A stretch of DNA of 64,000 bases from Pezicula radicicola (taxonomy: Eukaryota > Ascomycota > Leotiomycetes > Helotiales > Dermateaceae), in the NCBI GenBank assembly GCA_003008705.1, contig PDUO01000050.1, positions 66,682 to 130,681 of the forward strand, given 5' to 3'. Positions 45,455 through 57,174 of this stretch are shown piece after piece (position 1 is the stretch's first letter; every line of letters starts with the position of its first letter). The notes under the pieces were generated by a model. It worked only from the letters and a program-made list of their open reading frames with translations. It had not been told where the DNA came from and ran no database searches. The position numbers were made by a program, and so were the translations under genes.

Positions 45455-48277
45455 CTAGGTTAAAATATTTAGATTGTCTAACCTAGATTCCGTAATCTTC
45501 GCCGCAAACATATTCAAATTATTCTCCATAATTTCCGTGCCTGTTAAGTAAGAGTCAGCAGACCTGAGCATGGAGATCATAGCATGCAGTCTAGGTCGAT
45601 ATTGAAAGAATAGAGAACTTACAGGTCCAGACCCATGGCTTCATGAACGGAATATAGAAAAGTATTGGCGTTAGAGCATGGCTCTCCAGTTTACTGGACG
45701 AGATGATACCCTGATCTGCTGCTTCTTCAAAAATCTCTTCGAATGTTTCATTGAGTGATTTCTGTATTTCCTCAGGTATTGGTGGTGATAGGTTCCCACT
45801 CTGAGCTCTATGGTGGAGCCACCAACTTAGTATTAGAGCTGTCAAGTTAATATCAGCGGATAGTTCACATATTTTTGAAGTGGAACTATTAAATAATTAC
45901 CTACCTCCTTCATACGCAGAGATTGTAGCGTGCCCGCAATGTTTCAACGCCGCAGTACGTAACAGATGAGCCACACCAGCTTTCGCTTGATGCAACCATG
46001 CAGCCGCTGCATATGCTATGGTTTTGTAGGTAGCTTCGTTTGCTCTTGGGACAGGCATCGAATAGCTGTTGTCGGGTTCACTAGCGATCCGCCTGAGAAT
46101 CGCGACTTCGTCTGCAAGATACAAATGGCAATGTATCGAACTTAGCAATGTCAAGCAGTCTATCAAGAGTGGCTCTTCCTTAGTTCCCAAGCGATTTTTC
46201 CATATAGCTTCCCAGTAAGCAAGCCCCCTCCCGATTCTGTCAACTTCCAATTCTGAGAAAGGTTGAGTCCGGGAATGGGTTCTCTTAGTACTGCACAGAT
46301 ATGCCAGAAGTGCTCCGAGCAATAACATGAGTCCGCTTGAACTTACATCCTCAGAGACTTGATTTCCCATCAACAACATCTCTGTTGCTAACCAGAATCC
46401 TGGAACTTTTTGGTGACACGTATCACCGCCTAAATTTGTCCACTCAATTGAAGATTTGGCATACCAGAACTCTTCACTAATAGGCAAAGCCACTTTGCAG
46501 GCTTCAGGAGGAAGAGCACACACTGCGTCGGAGTCAAGAAGCATTACAATTCCGTTCAATGCTACACTCCAACATGCCAGTCTACAATCGTCATTAGCAA
46601 ATCTATCTGATAAGACGGATTTATAGAGTATCGATTCTTTCACTTGCCGATTATAGCTTTCAAGGAATATCCAGTCCTCCCAGGTTAGCTGTGACGTTGT
46701 CTGAGCCGAATTCGCTTTCTTTAGTCCGTGTCGAAGAAGCTGAGTATAATTAGTCATCTGTTTCCACCTTTGTTCCATGAAGCGCAAAACTTAGGATTAG
46801 ATGAAAAAATAACCAACCAGTGATAGTAGAGATAACTGTCTTTGAGCACCTTGAAAGTACATGTACTTACTAGTACAAGTACCATATTGAATACACAGGA
46901 ATAGAGCTCTTGTAATCGATAATGAAAATGTAGGGTTTTGTTGAGACAAAAAGCCTACTTCATACTACGTAAATATAAGTATAAGTCAAAAGATTGGTGC
47001 AAACTAACTGAACTACCTGGGTTAAAAGGCTACAAGCTGCTTCGTACGCAAGGTTGCCGATTTTATGTTCTGATAGGTAAATTCCTCCTATAGCTATCAT
47101 TGCTAGCAATTGGGCAGCTAGAGCAGTTAGTATCGGTCTTTGATTGATGGAAAGGGACATACGGGAAGCTTCCCGCATATTGAAAGACGGCCTGTGCACA
47201 ACTGGTGCATGAGGGTCGTAATACTCAAAATAGGCTTTCAAATATCTCTCAACACGCGATATTGTCAAGAATTTCAGATCTTTTAGTAGGTTGAAGCGAT
47301 CTTCATTTTGGATGGAAGCCCGAAACTCCTCTAGGAAAGCAGAACTGACTTTAAGGCTCGATTTGAAGAGGTCAGTGGGCGTGGATTCTATCGTTCGCAT
47401 TATGTCTAATGCCGACGTCGTGGGCAGATTATTTTGCTGTTTGCTTGTACTGAACTCGAGATTCGGGTCAATACAGGCTATGTCAAGGTCGACCAGGCTT
47501 TTATCGCCAAGAAATTGTGGCGAACTAAAATCCACGTTACCAAATTGGTTGACGCCGTTGAATGGATCATTTTCCCAAGAAAAAGGCTGATCAAAAACAC
47601 CAAAACTCGTGGAATCCGTACTGAATTCTTGGATCGTCTGGTAGTCGTTGCTCAGTTCAACGTCCTGATCTAAACTGCTATGATCAAGTGAACTCCCTCC
47701 TGAATGGTGTGAGGGAGTGACAGGTTGTGATAGTCTGGTAGTGACCGTTCTTTGAGTATCGTCAGCCTGATCTTCATTGTATAGTAACGCTTGAGTATTG
47801 ATATTCTCAGTCGTTTCGCGACCGTTGCTCGTATGTTGCTCGGGAGTATGGTCTGAAGACAGTTCTGCAATCTGTTTTCCTAATACTTGTACACCTGGAC
47901 ACTTTCGTGTATGGCGTCTCAACACATCTGTTCTTCCAAAGCTCGTTCCACATGTCTGGCATGCATATGGTCTTATTTTCTGCTCTGGGAGGAATTCTCT
48001 ATCAGCATACATTATTTTATGATTTGTTCATGAATTGTCGATCGTCGGGATCTGTAATATTGTTTGATGATCAGGATGAGAAAATATGACTTACGGGCTA
48101 GAACGTGACGTTGTAAATGCTCTGCTCTCAGGTAACTTTTGTTGCAGCATTTACAAAGATATCTTCGTGAATTACTGGTACTACCTAGATTTCAGACGGG
48201 AAGGTTAGTGCTCTTGCTCAGGCTGCTATGTCTATGGCCCTTTTCCCCAGGACTATTCACTTACTTGATTTGGTCAT
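45455..48277 (-). CDS. C2H2 zinc-finger transcription factor with fungal_trans domain
   Basis: A nuclear regulator of about 790 residues. A proposed first exon MTKSS at 48277 is spliced to the first finger (YLCKCCNKSYLRAEHLQRH). A further intron leads to the second finger (PYACQTCGTSFGRTDVLRRH). An acidic, Ser/Thr-rich linker follows. The middle homology domain begins near SRVERYLKAYFEYYDPHAP with VVHRPSF, the usual fungal_trans entry. After an intron near 46788-46985 the domain continues (MTNYTQLLRHGLKKAN, WEDWIFLESYNR, CRLACWSVALNGIV). Two last introns (near 45844-45902 and 45540-45620) give ALILSWWLHHRAQ and TEIMENNLNMFAAKI, ending at 45455. The second His of finger 1 depends on an uncertain splice. 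Such factors often control a nearby cluster; the O-methyltransferase and monooxygenase next door are candidates. Confidence 0.8.
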
Positions 48278-49084
48278 GGTTCTACACCTAACCTCATCAT
48301 CTCACATGTTATACACGATAGAGTCTAAAAATCTTTGCTCTCAGCCCTATGTTTCCTTACCGCTATCAAGTCGATTTAAACCCCGAGGATTATCCCGCCG
48401 TGACTTGAGTTCAAATTGGGTCGAATTGTCAATCTTCAGATAGGCCCAACGGGTTCGGCCAATGATAGAAAGATAATGTTATCGTCGAGCCCGTATAGAC
48501 CGGAAAGGCAGATAAGTGAACGTCATAAAGAGGTCAGCTGAAAAGGGGAATGGTAGTTGTATCTGTTACGACGGTAAGGCAAACGTCCCCGCTCCCTTGG
48601 ATTCCCCAACCCACTAGCCCACAAAAATCCTTTATGGCGGCAAATCGGGGCCTTACCAATCACTTCGTGGATTTCTCCAGTGTCTCGCTCAAGCGAGCTT
48701 CTACGAGCTCCTGTTGGTGTGTGCCGGGAAAACCACTTTAATTTGTACAAGTCAGCGAATCCCCCGCAGTACTTCGTAGATATATTCAGATCGATAGTAT
48801 TATACTTGTACAGTATAATAGGTACTGCTCAAAACCGGGCTTACGAGCAGCGCAATAGTTTTTTTTAGTCTAGTAAGTATTACAGAGTATATATTACCAC
48901 CTAACCTCTGTAGGATTATGCTACAAACGTATCTACGACATGTACAAAAGTAGTAGCTGGCCTGGTGGGGGGTACCTTTTGCCTTTACGATGTAGAATTG
49001 TGAAGTTGCATAAAGTGGAGGCGGCATGACATAAATTAATTCTCCGCTCCGGATTCCTTATTGCTTCCAAAGTCCGAAGTGAGG
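48278..49084. other. Upstream region of the transcription factor
   Basis: About 800 bp with short shadow frames only; presumably promoter sequence. Confidence 0.4.
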
Positions 49085-49213
49085 TACGGAACGGGTCTCA
49101 AGAAATAAGCGTCACCCTCCTTGGCTTAGTTCTAATACTTCGGCCCTGAAAGTTCTATAATTGTCACGCTAGCCAAGGAGGGGGACGCTTATTTCTTGAG
49201 ACGCACTTCCGTA
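49085..49213. mobile_element. TA-flanked hairpin (foldback) element, 129 bp
   Basis: Inverted arms of about 43 bp. Left TACGGAACGGGTCTCAAGAA + ATAAGCGTCACCCTCCTTGGCT; right, read on the minus strand, TACGGAAGTGCGTCTCAAGA + AATAAGCGTCCCCCTCCTTGGCT. TA is at both outer ends and about 40 bp lie between the arms. No coding capacity. Its outer TACGGAAGTGC resembles the TACGAAGGTGC of the element at 9096. Confidence 0.7.
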
Positions 49214-49576
49214 CGAAGTCTCCATACTACAGGTTCGTTAAAACTATGAGATCCAAATTTTCATATCGATATCTGAAAGATTTGACTTTCCTAATGTTCA
49301 TATTCCTTTTAGATTAGAGATACGATTCCTGGTACCTGGTGCAAAGATAGTTCTTAGACTACTACATTGGCCGATAGGAGCGAGTAGTAAGCCGTAAGCG
49401 AGTACTGCTACATTTTGTTCTACGGGGTCTTCAATTCCGACAAGAGCTATTACATTTCTTCAAAGGCTTGATACCTCAATTTCCTATCTAAACAAACCTA
49501 CCAAGGCACAAATGCCATAAAATCCGAATCACACCGTTACCCCGGAATAATAACCACGAGAAGTACCTCGCTTCGC
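49214..49576. other. Gene-free spacer downstream of the O-methyltransferase
   Basis: About 360 bp between the hairpin element and the methyltransferase stop; nothing recognised. Confidence 0.4.
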
Positions 49577-51253
49577 TTAATTCGCCCCCTCCCTCACCTT
49601 ACACTCAAGCATAACAGTCAAAGAGCGAAGCTGAAAAAATTCCGTTATATCCAGTCCAGCATGATTGAGAAGAATCTCTACCTCCGCATAACTACGTTCC
49701 TTACCACCAAATAAATTGTATGTGCTCCAAGTTATCAAGTTAGCTGTTTGAGTGAGTATTGCTTGTTTCTCTGGTACATGCTCCGAAGGGACAACATCAT
49801 TCTTCGTCGCGGTAGTGGATGTAGGTATATATGAAGGGGTGCTACAAAGTGCTTCGTTAATTATCATTCGACTGTTCGGAGTATGCTTCATTGCTTCCAC
49901 TAGTTGCCGGAGAACCTTCAACGCTTTCTCGTCGTCATACTCGCGACTAATTGACGTGTTAATTCAACCGATCAAAATCTGATCGACAAGGAAACTCACA
50001 GAACTCCTCTCAAGTACCAGATATCGCCACGGCTTGCATTAGGTTCGAAGTAGTCCTGGACTACAGCCGTGATGTCGCCGGACTCAACCTTTGCTTTGAA
50101 CTTTGGTGCGATAGCCTAATAGTGAGTGTTAGCAAAGGAAAAGAGATATGAACACGAAATTCTTACAGCTTTTAGCTGATCAATTGCCGGTTTGAGATCC
50201 TGGAACTCCCAACGTAGATTAGGATTTTGTGCTATAATATCAAACCCGCTATCCCCTGGTCCACATCCAACATCAATAACCTTCGCCGATCCGAGTTTAT
50301 GCCACGGATAATCATCCAGCAGGGTCTGACGTGTGATCTTCTATTCATACAAGTACATCAGCATCTATTTCCCTTATAAGGAAAAAACAAAGGAAGAAGT
50401 GGTTAAAATATTGACACACATACATTCAACCATGGAGTTACACCATTTACAACCTTTTCAAGAGTATCCGCATGTTCCGGCTGCATTATCCACGTAAAGA
50501 ATTCCTCTCCATTTTTCGCGACTGTCGAACAGAATGGCGCCATGCTTGGTTCAAAGGAGTGTTTAGTCTTCGAGTCGGTCAAGTTTTTCTCCATACCTGT
50601 TGCTGCTATTCCATTCTCGACTGCACTATTAGAAAACAAAACGTGTCAGTTTATATCCTGTGCCAAAACGCAAGGGTATAAAAGATTCTTACTCGAGCGA
50701 GATGAATGGAGCAGCTCCATGCTTTTTCAATAAACCAATACTATGTCGAGTATTCCCGAAAACGTCCGGTGCTGTTTCCTTAAAGAAATATTCTGCAGAA
50801 AGTACTCGTAGAACCCTTCCTAGAGTTGAATTCAAGATTCAGAATAATCCATCAGCCAAAGTAAAAGTGCATACCCAGTTTATTCTCATTAACATCCAAG
50901 TGCGCCGCAAGCTTCGGGAGTGCAACATTGCCACCCAGTTCCTCAATTGCATCAGCAACACCCATAGTTGCAGCACAGCTTAGACAAGTAGATTTCGTCT
51001 GAGCAAACGAAAGATCTAAAATCTTGTAGCGATTGGGAGTAATTGCTGCTTGTACTGCTGCCATATCCAATCTGATCTTTTCCATGAGCTGAAATATTTG
51101 CATTGGTGGTAGGGATGTTGGATCATCTAGGACGTCGAAAAGCTTCGCTTCCCAGATATGAGGGCTTTGATTTGTGTTGGAGAGTAGTAGAGCTTCATAT
51201 TTTTGGACGTTGGCATGAATTGCTGCTGTAAGTTTGCTTAATTGGGAAGTCAT
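49577..51253 (-). CDS. O-methyltransferase (PF00891 type), catalytic His position changed
   Basis: A SAM-dependent methyltransferase of fungal secondary metabolism, about 410 residues in roughly six exons. From the ATG at 51253: MTSQLSKLTAAIHANVQKYE, the winged-helix part AATMGVADAIEELGGNVALP and HLDVNENKLG. Later exons contain FEPSMAPFCSTV, the SAM loop KVIDVGCGPGDSGFDI, WEFQDL, GDITAVVQDYFEP and DIWYLRGVL. The last exon begins REYDDEKALKVLRQLVEA after an intron at about 49948-49998. Relatives read LRGVLHDxxDEKA, with the His acting as the base; here the splice gives Arg. The stop is at 49577. It is divergent from the FAD monooxygenase across about 600 bp. Activity is doubtful if the Arg is real. 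The exon borders in the middle are approximate. Confidence 0.82.
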
Positions 51254-51861
51254 ATTCTGGCGATGGGGTGATTGGAGATCTTTTGAAATGTACTTCGAGG
51301 TTAGAGTATTGAGATGAAAAGTGAGGTCTGGAGTAGCTGTATGTAAGACTTTCGAGAATATGTAAAATGCGAAGGTCGTGTGGAGTAGTCTCGCTATCCC
51401 ACATGTGCTTCAGAACTCTCATCGCTTAATTCATATATCTACCCCACATGCCCCATGCCGTTCATATTAGTACGTTAGTAGTAAGCATTACTATACATTG
51501 TATACCCCCCTATGACGAATAAAACCTTCTCCACAGATCCACAAAGTTTCCTATATACCATATAGCCTATTTAGTCATAGGTTTGTAGTTTCTAGCTTGA
51601 ACAAACTGTGGGGTTAAGATCTGACCTGGTTCCCCCACATGACGACCAAGCACAGAAACTTCCCAAGGACGAACTCTTTGTTTGACACAGTCACATATAG
51701 GATAAATACAGATTATTTCTCTTGACAATTCATGATATTTCAAAGACATCACTCTATCTAAAAACACACACAACTCAGCACGCATATTCCTCACAAGGAC
51801 TCGAGATATCTACACTCCAGCCGATTTCTCAAACAAAAAATCACCCAAAAGGATCGACAAA

Positions 51862-53172
51862 ATGGGTTCAACTGAGCAGTTACATGTTATCATTGTTGGC
51901 GCTGGCTTAGGCGGTGCAGCATGTGCAATCGCTTGCGCACGACAAAACATGAAAGTAACTTTACTCGACCAAGTTAAAGACTTCATGCCACTAGGAGATT
52001 CAATTGGGTTCGGACCGAATGTAAGCCGACTATTCAAGCGATGGGGAATCGAAGAAGATATGCGTGCCATGGCGAGCAATGCTCGAGAAATGGTTCTACA
52101 CAGTTTCGATGGTCCCGTCCTCACTGTAGACCACCAACTAGGCGAGGATGAGGAGAAATATGGATGTCGTTCTATTATTGGTCATAGAGGACAACTTCAT
52201 ATGATTCTTCTGGATCATTGTCGTAAGAATGGTGTTGAGTTGCGGAACGGATTTCAAGTTGTGGATTATGATGTCCAGAAACCGAGTGTGATGTCGGAGG
52301 ATGGTGAAGAGATTATTGGTGATGTTGTTATTGCAGCTGATGGTGTTAAGAGTAAGGGGAGAGAGAAAGTGCTTGGTTACTTTGACGAGCCCATTCATAG
52401 CGGATACGCCGTCTATCGAGCATATATGGACTCGGAAGCTTATCGAGATGATCCTCTCATTGCTCCATTTCTTAACGACAAAAATGGTAAGACTCAAAAC
52501 CCGGTAAATAATTGCGAATACTAAGACAACATAGGAGATTGCTTGCACATGTGGGTTGGTCAGGATATGCACGCGATTATAACCACTGTCCAAAACGGCT
52601 AACAAATCAACACCGTTCTCACACACAAGGATGAAGCAGATGTCAGCGAAGGATGGAGTGTCCCAGGGAAGAAGGCAGATGTCCTCAAGTTGATCAAAAA
52701 TTGGGATCCCGCGGTGTTTCGAGTTTGGGAGAAGATGGACGAGGATAAGATCCTAGATTGGAAACTTGTCTTTCGGCCCTGTCTAGACAAATGGGTGACA
52801 GATTCGGGTCTTGTTGCAATCATGGGCGATGCCGCTCATCCTTTCCTACCGACATCAGCTCAAGGAGCCAGTCAGGCAATTGAGGATGGAGCTACAATCG
52901 CTCTATGCCTCGCTAAGGCTGGGAAAGGAAACGTACCTCTCGCTCTCAATTCATATTTTGAAATACGACATGAATATGCCAAAGCTGCTCAAAAGACGGG
53001 TGTAGACACGAGGTCAAGGCTCCACGCTCTGCATGATGAGAGCGGGAACTTAAAGGAGGGATTTGACCCCGATCAGGACGTCCTGGATAGTTATTATCTT
53101 TGGGCAAATGATGCTGAAAAAGTGGTTGAAGAGAAATGGCTTTCAGTAAGTAGTAAGGTATTACAGGTGTAG
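51862..53172 (+). pseudogene. FAD-dependent monooxygenase (salicylate hydroxylase-like) with in-frame stop
   Basis: A group A flavin hydroxylase. The ATG at 51862 starts MGSTEQLHVIIVGAGLGGAA (the FAD Rossmann loop). DVVIAADGVKS is the middle DG motif, and IMGDAAHPFLPTSAQGASQA is the GD motif that binds FAD ribityl. An intron at 52487-52534 joins FLNDKN to GDCLHMWVGQDM. In the second exon the frame VQNG is followed by TAA at 52600-52602, then continues in the same frame as QINTVLTHKDEADVSEGW to the natural stop at 53172. Relatives have a coding residue there (QNGKxYNxVLTHKDE), so this looks like a recent nonsense mutation. A 42-nt in-frame intron across it would need a poor donor (GTCCAA). All motifs are otherwise intact. 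Length about 420 residues. Confidence 0.75.
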
Positions 53173-54596
53173 GAAATTTAGAGTATCTATATATTTTGTA
53201 CATATCGCAGAGAATATACTTATCTTACAGTCTTTGCTTGTATGACGTGTATTCCAACTCCAAAATCTGCGGTTGTTCATCATCCTTCCGCAAGCCTCCC
53301 TAAAAGTTTGTCTCCAAGGCGATTTATTCCCTTTCTTTTATCTAAATACTGCTCCGTTCGTCGTTCGGTGAGTGTATAACAGGTTACGTGACAGACCTCT
53401 TCGAGATACTCACTTGATGTGCATATTGACTCTTTCAAATAGTGAACTGCATATTTCTTTGGTGGTCGATGCCGATAGGGAAGTCATACAAAGAAAGTCG
53501 GGCATGCTGAGGGCTCCAGCTTGGGTACAAATATTCGAGGAAGGCCTGGAACGGGGAAGGACATTAACCAAAAATCCCACCGTTTTCAAGATCAGAAGTA
53601 CCTGCCCACAATTTTAACCATGCTCGGGACATTATATACAAATATTTAGTTCATGACTAACGGATGCCGAAAACATGGACATATTTAACACTCATACGCA
53701 TTCATCGGCATTTAAACATAATTTATCTTCACGATGCACCCCATAGATCTTTCAAATAATAAAATACTATCCTGATTCGAACCCAAGCAGTGACATTCAT
53801 TTCGCAAAAAAAAAAAAAATATCACGGCAGTTAAAACGTTTGAGAAATTTTTGGATTGAAACTTTTTTATTTTGGGACTAGGTAGTGTTGCGAGTCTTGG
53901 AGGGTTATATGCTGTAGTGCCACGGTTCTTGCCGAATGATTGGAGAGAAAGCACGAGAAGTTGATATATAGTTTGAATACTATGGATAGAAAGTAAGATT
54001 GTATTTTTTTAGACGGACGAAGTCTACGATAACCTTGTGTTGGATTTCTATCGTCGCTTGACTTGTGTCGGCTCGTACCTAGGAGACTTAGGTAGAGAGG
54101 TGATATTGTTATCTAGGAAACTTCATTGACACAATAGAGTGGATTTATCTATTAACGTGAAGTAGAGTTTCTAGGAAAATCCAATTTCAAAAAGATGTAA
54201 TTGAAGGGGGGAGATAAAAAGGTGTGGTATGTACCGAAAGGTTTCTTGATTTCTTGATCACGTGATATGTATAGACACCACAGGATCAGCGCTTTGTTGT
54301 TGACTTCTCTTCTGAACTCAAAACTTGGAAATGGTCTTGCTTAACTCTTGGCAACTCGTCTCCATCCCAAGATGGTCGGGCGAAAAAACACGGCAGTCAC
54401 GAAAGTCATGTGCATTAAACAGCATTGCAGTATGAGTAGCGAACTCGGGCTCAGACGCAAAACACGAGTCGGTTGAAGCCACTTCCAGCTTTCCCCGTTC
54501 GTTCGCACTTCAGCCGAAATGCAAACAACTCCCTCTTATTAACGCCTCATTTCAAAATCATCTCAACATCTCAACAAGCCGCAAACCCGAAATGAA
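53173..54596. other. Intergenic region with poly-A run
   Basis: About 1.4 kb with no supported gene. A 13-bp A run lies near 53806-53818. A CA/AAC-rich leader precedes the ATG at 54597, typical of an ascomycete 5' untranslated region. Confidence 0.45.
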
Positions 54597-55814
54597 ATGA
54601 AACCAAACATGGAAAAAACAACAGCAGAAGCAGAAACAAAACAACACCAGGAGGCCGAGGTCCAAACAACGGCAACAGCCACAACCGCCGACCCTCGTAC
54701 AATTCCTACATCCGTCGCAACCCAACCCCAATTCACCATAACCCCACCACTCCTAAACTCCGCAAACCCATGGGCAACAACGCTCTCAGATCTGAAATCC
54801 CTCTATGAGTGTCCGTACCTAGGAGCCGTAACCGTACGAACATCCTTGCTTGGGGGCTTCCCACACAATGGGCGGATTCATCAATATACGTTTTTTTCTA
54901 GCCCTCGAGGATCTACTTCAGCAAGAGTGGATGATGAAGGAAGATGTGAGGTGAAGGAGGATGAGGGAAGTAGTTTGAATACGTTGGGATATAGTCCTAT
55001 TTCACTAGATGAATATCTTGATATATTGGTTCAAATCGTCGAATCACCTGATTTGAAGATTAAGAGTTCATCTAAACCATTCATCGTATCAGTCAGTGGT
55101 ACAGCGCACGAAATCGAAGAATGTTATCACCAGATCTGGAAAGTGGGGAAGGAGAATCCAAATCTGAATCTCATGATGGAAATAAACCTTTCCTGTCCCA
55201 ATATCTTGGATAAACCACCACCAGCATACGATGGAGTTTCACTGACTGAGTATATTGATTCCGTTTCTCGCGCAAAAGCAAAAGCAAAAACCAATACGTT
55301 TGGATTAGGAGGAGGGGGTGATTCAGATAATGTTCATGTTGTTCATGTTGGGATTAAAACTCCTCCTTATACATATCAGGATCAGTACACGACACTCATT
55401 CGAGCATTAGAATCATCAATCTCGAACTCACCAACAAAAACCTGTCCAATATCCTTCATAACAGCAACCAACACCCTCGGATCTTGCTTAGTCCTAAACG
55501 CAGAAAACAACAACAAACCAGCCTTAAACTCAGCAAATGGATCTGGAATCGGTGGTATGGCAGGTGAAGCAATCCATCCATTAGCACTTGGAAACGTGAA
55601 GACCATTCGAATGATGCTCGATTCTTCATCTCAGACTCAGCTGAAGAATATTGTGATTATTGGTATTGGAGGTGTTAGTGATGCTGCGGGATTTAAAAGG
55701 ATGAAGGATGTTGGCGCATATGCTGTTGGTGTTGGTACAGCGCTTGGACGTCAAGGCATATCTGTCTTTAAGAAGATCAGTCAAGGACTATCTGAAAGTG
55801 ATCTCGTTTCTTAA
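54597..55814 (+). CDS. Dihydroorotate dehydrogenase-like protein, class 1 (cytosolic, URA1-like)
   Basis: An intron-less protein of 405 residues. After a Gln/Thr-rich, low-complexity N-terminal extension of about 45 residues, the FMN barrel follows: LLNSANPWATTLSDLKSLYE, GAVTVRTSLLGG, EINLSCPNI (the class 1 active-site loop with its Cys), VGIKTPPYT, ITATNTLG, IGGMAGEAIHPLALGN and VIIGIGGVSDAAGF (phosphate-binding). It would oxidise dihydroorotate to orotate with a soluble acceptor such as fumarate in the cytosol. Filamentous ascomycetes usually rely on a mitochondrial class 2 enzyme, so this is probably an additional copy with another substrate or role. A Gly/Lys/Ala-rich insertion (SRAKAKAKTN...GLGGGGDSD) interrupts the barrel. 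Confidence 0.85.
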   Translation: MKPNMEKTTAEAETKQHQEAEVQTTATATTADPRTIPTSVATQPQFTITPPLLNSANPWATTLSDLKSLYECPYLGAVTVRTSLLGGFPHNGRIHQYTFFSSPRGSTSARVDDEGRCEVKEDEGSSLNTLGYSPISLDEYLDILVQIVESPDLKIKSSSKPFIVSVSGTAHEIEECYHQIWKVGKENPNLNLMMEINLSCPNILDKPPPAYDGVSLTEYIDSVSRAKAKAKTNTFGLGGGGDSDNVHVVHVGIKTPPYTYQDQYTTLIRALESSISNSPTKTCPISFITATNTLGSCLVLNAENNNKPALNSANGSGIGGMAGEAIHPLALGNVKTIRMMLDSSSQTQLKNIVIIGIGGVSDAAGFKRMKDVGAYAVGVGTALGRQGISVFKKISQGLSESDLVS

Positions 55815-56091
55815 TCTGCATACCTAATGCATTCATCAAGTTCCAAGAAAGCTCAAATCCACATGATATCACAAATCGCGATTCGGGACGGAGGATCAGA
55901 ATAGAATGGATTGATGTATACACATAAAATAAATAAAATACTGAGCACGAAAAAAAGTTTTTTCGCTCGTAAATGTTTTTGTCACTAAATCCGACCCTCG
56001 CTCCCCCAAAAAAGCATTATCACAGAAGTTCTCACAATCTATCTCTCTTAACTCCCTCGCTTCGCAAACTCAATAGCACGAACAATGGCAT
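55815..56091. other. Spacer between convergent genes
   Basis: Short AT-rich region holding the 3' ends of both neighbours; nothing else seen. Confidence 0.4.
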
Positions 56092-57174
56092 CTATGAAGG
56101 AACCAAGACCATGGGTCCAGCGACGGTGATGGCATCAGTCAAAACACCAGTTGTTGGCATCGAGTTGGCAAGGTTGAGGTAAGTGACACCGGCAAGACCC
56201 TGAGGAACAGTGCAAGCACCATTAGTGAAGGCAGTGAAAGCAGTTCCACCTGGAAGACCACCGTTGGTGAAAGCGCAAGCAGTTGCGCCAGTGGCGGTAG
56301 TTGAAAGAGCAAGGTTGGAACCAGCTGCAACAGCTGCGGTTCCGTTTCCTGCTGTTGCTGCCATGGTGACGGCTGGGAAGGGCGTGATTGCCAAGTTGGA
56401 GCCTGTTGGGCACGAGGAGATGAAGCCAGCTGCGAGGGTGAAGACGGAGCGGATTCCAAGAGGGGTGTCAAATGCAGATGGGATTGCTGCGGTCTTGGAT
56501 GCTGTTCTGATGAATGTCTGATGACGGGATTCAACAGTCACGATCTGGGCTGCGACACCGAGGATTGCTGGGGACTTGATCAATGGTGCTGCACCGAGGT
56601 ATCTATGGATTGTTAGTCATGGTCATGAGAGATTTGAAGATTTCCTAGTGGTGAACTTACGCAGAGACACCAATGTTCTCAAGGACAGCAGCAGTCTGGA
56701 CCATGGCGGCGGCCGTGGTGAAGCCAAAGTTGTAGGTACATGACTGTACGGGCTGGGTACCGGCAGTAGCGATCGCAGTGTTGAGAGTGGTCACATGTGT
56801 CTGCTCGGTAACGGCGATAGACTTCAGGTTGGTGATATCCTCGGCTGTAAGACCAGCTGCAGAGAAGTCTGCGTCCGTGAACTTCGCAAAGCCCTGACCA
56901 TAGAAGGCCGTCTCAAGATTCTCTGCGGTTAATGCACTATGATCTGGTTAGCGACCTATTCGCCTCCCAAAGCTTTGAAGCCTTTTCCAACATACAATTG
57001 AAGGACATCGATATCGGTCAATCCATCTGGTAGTCCCGTTGCTGGATTCTGTCTTCGGTGGACCTCGTACAACTTCAACGCCCTCTCGTTCAACTTCGGC
57101 TGTGCTGGTAGTGCGGATGCAACAGCGACGAGTCCAACAACAACTGCTCCGGTGATCTGTCTAAAGCTAGGCAT
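56092..57174 (-). CDS. Secreted Rds1-like protein with ferritin-like domain
   Basis: A stress- or starvation-type secreted protein. The ATG at 57174 gives MPSFRQITGAVVVGLVAVAS + ALPAQP, a clear signal peptide. An intron at about 56939-57000 joins IDVLQ to FALTAENLETAFYGQGFAKF. The four-helix ferritin-like part follows (LKSIAVTEQTHVTTLNTAIA, SCTYNFGFTTAAAMVQTAAV). An intron at about 56603-56661 joins GVSA to YLGAAPLIKSPAILGVAAQI. Then come ESRHQTFIRTAS and a beta-rich tail ending VAGPMVLVPS. The EQTH and ESRH motifs are the ferritin-like metal-ligand pairs. Length about 300 residues, as in relatives. Metal binding is unproven in this family. Strong codon bias toward C-ending codons suggests high expression. 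Confidence 0.88.

Noticed and set aside
53745..53800. tRNA B-box-like GGGTTCGAATC on the minus strand
   Set aside because: The flanking bases do not form a T-arm or acceptor stem, and there is no A box upstream.
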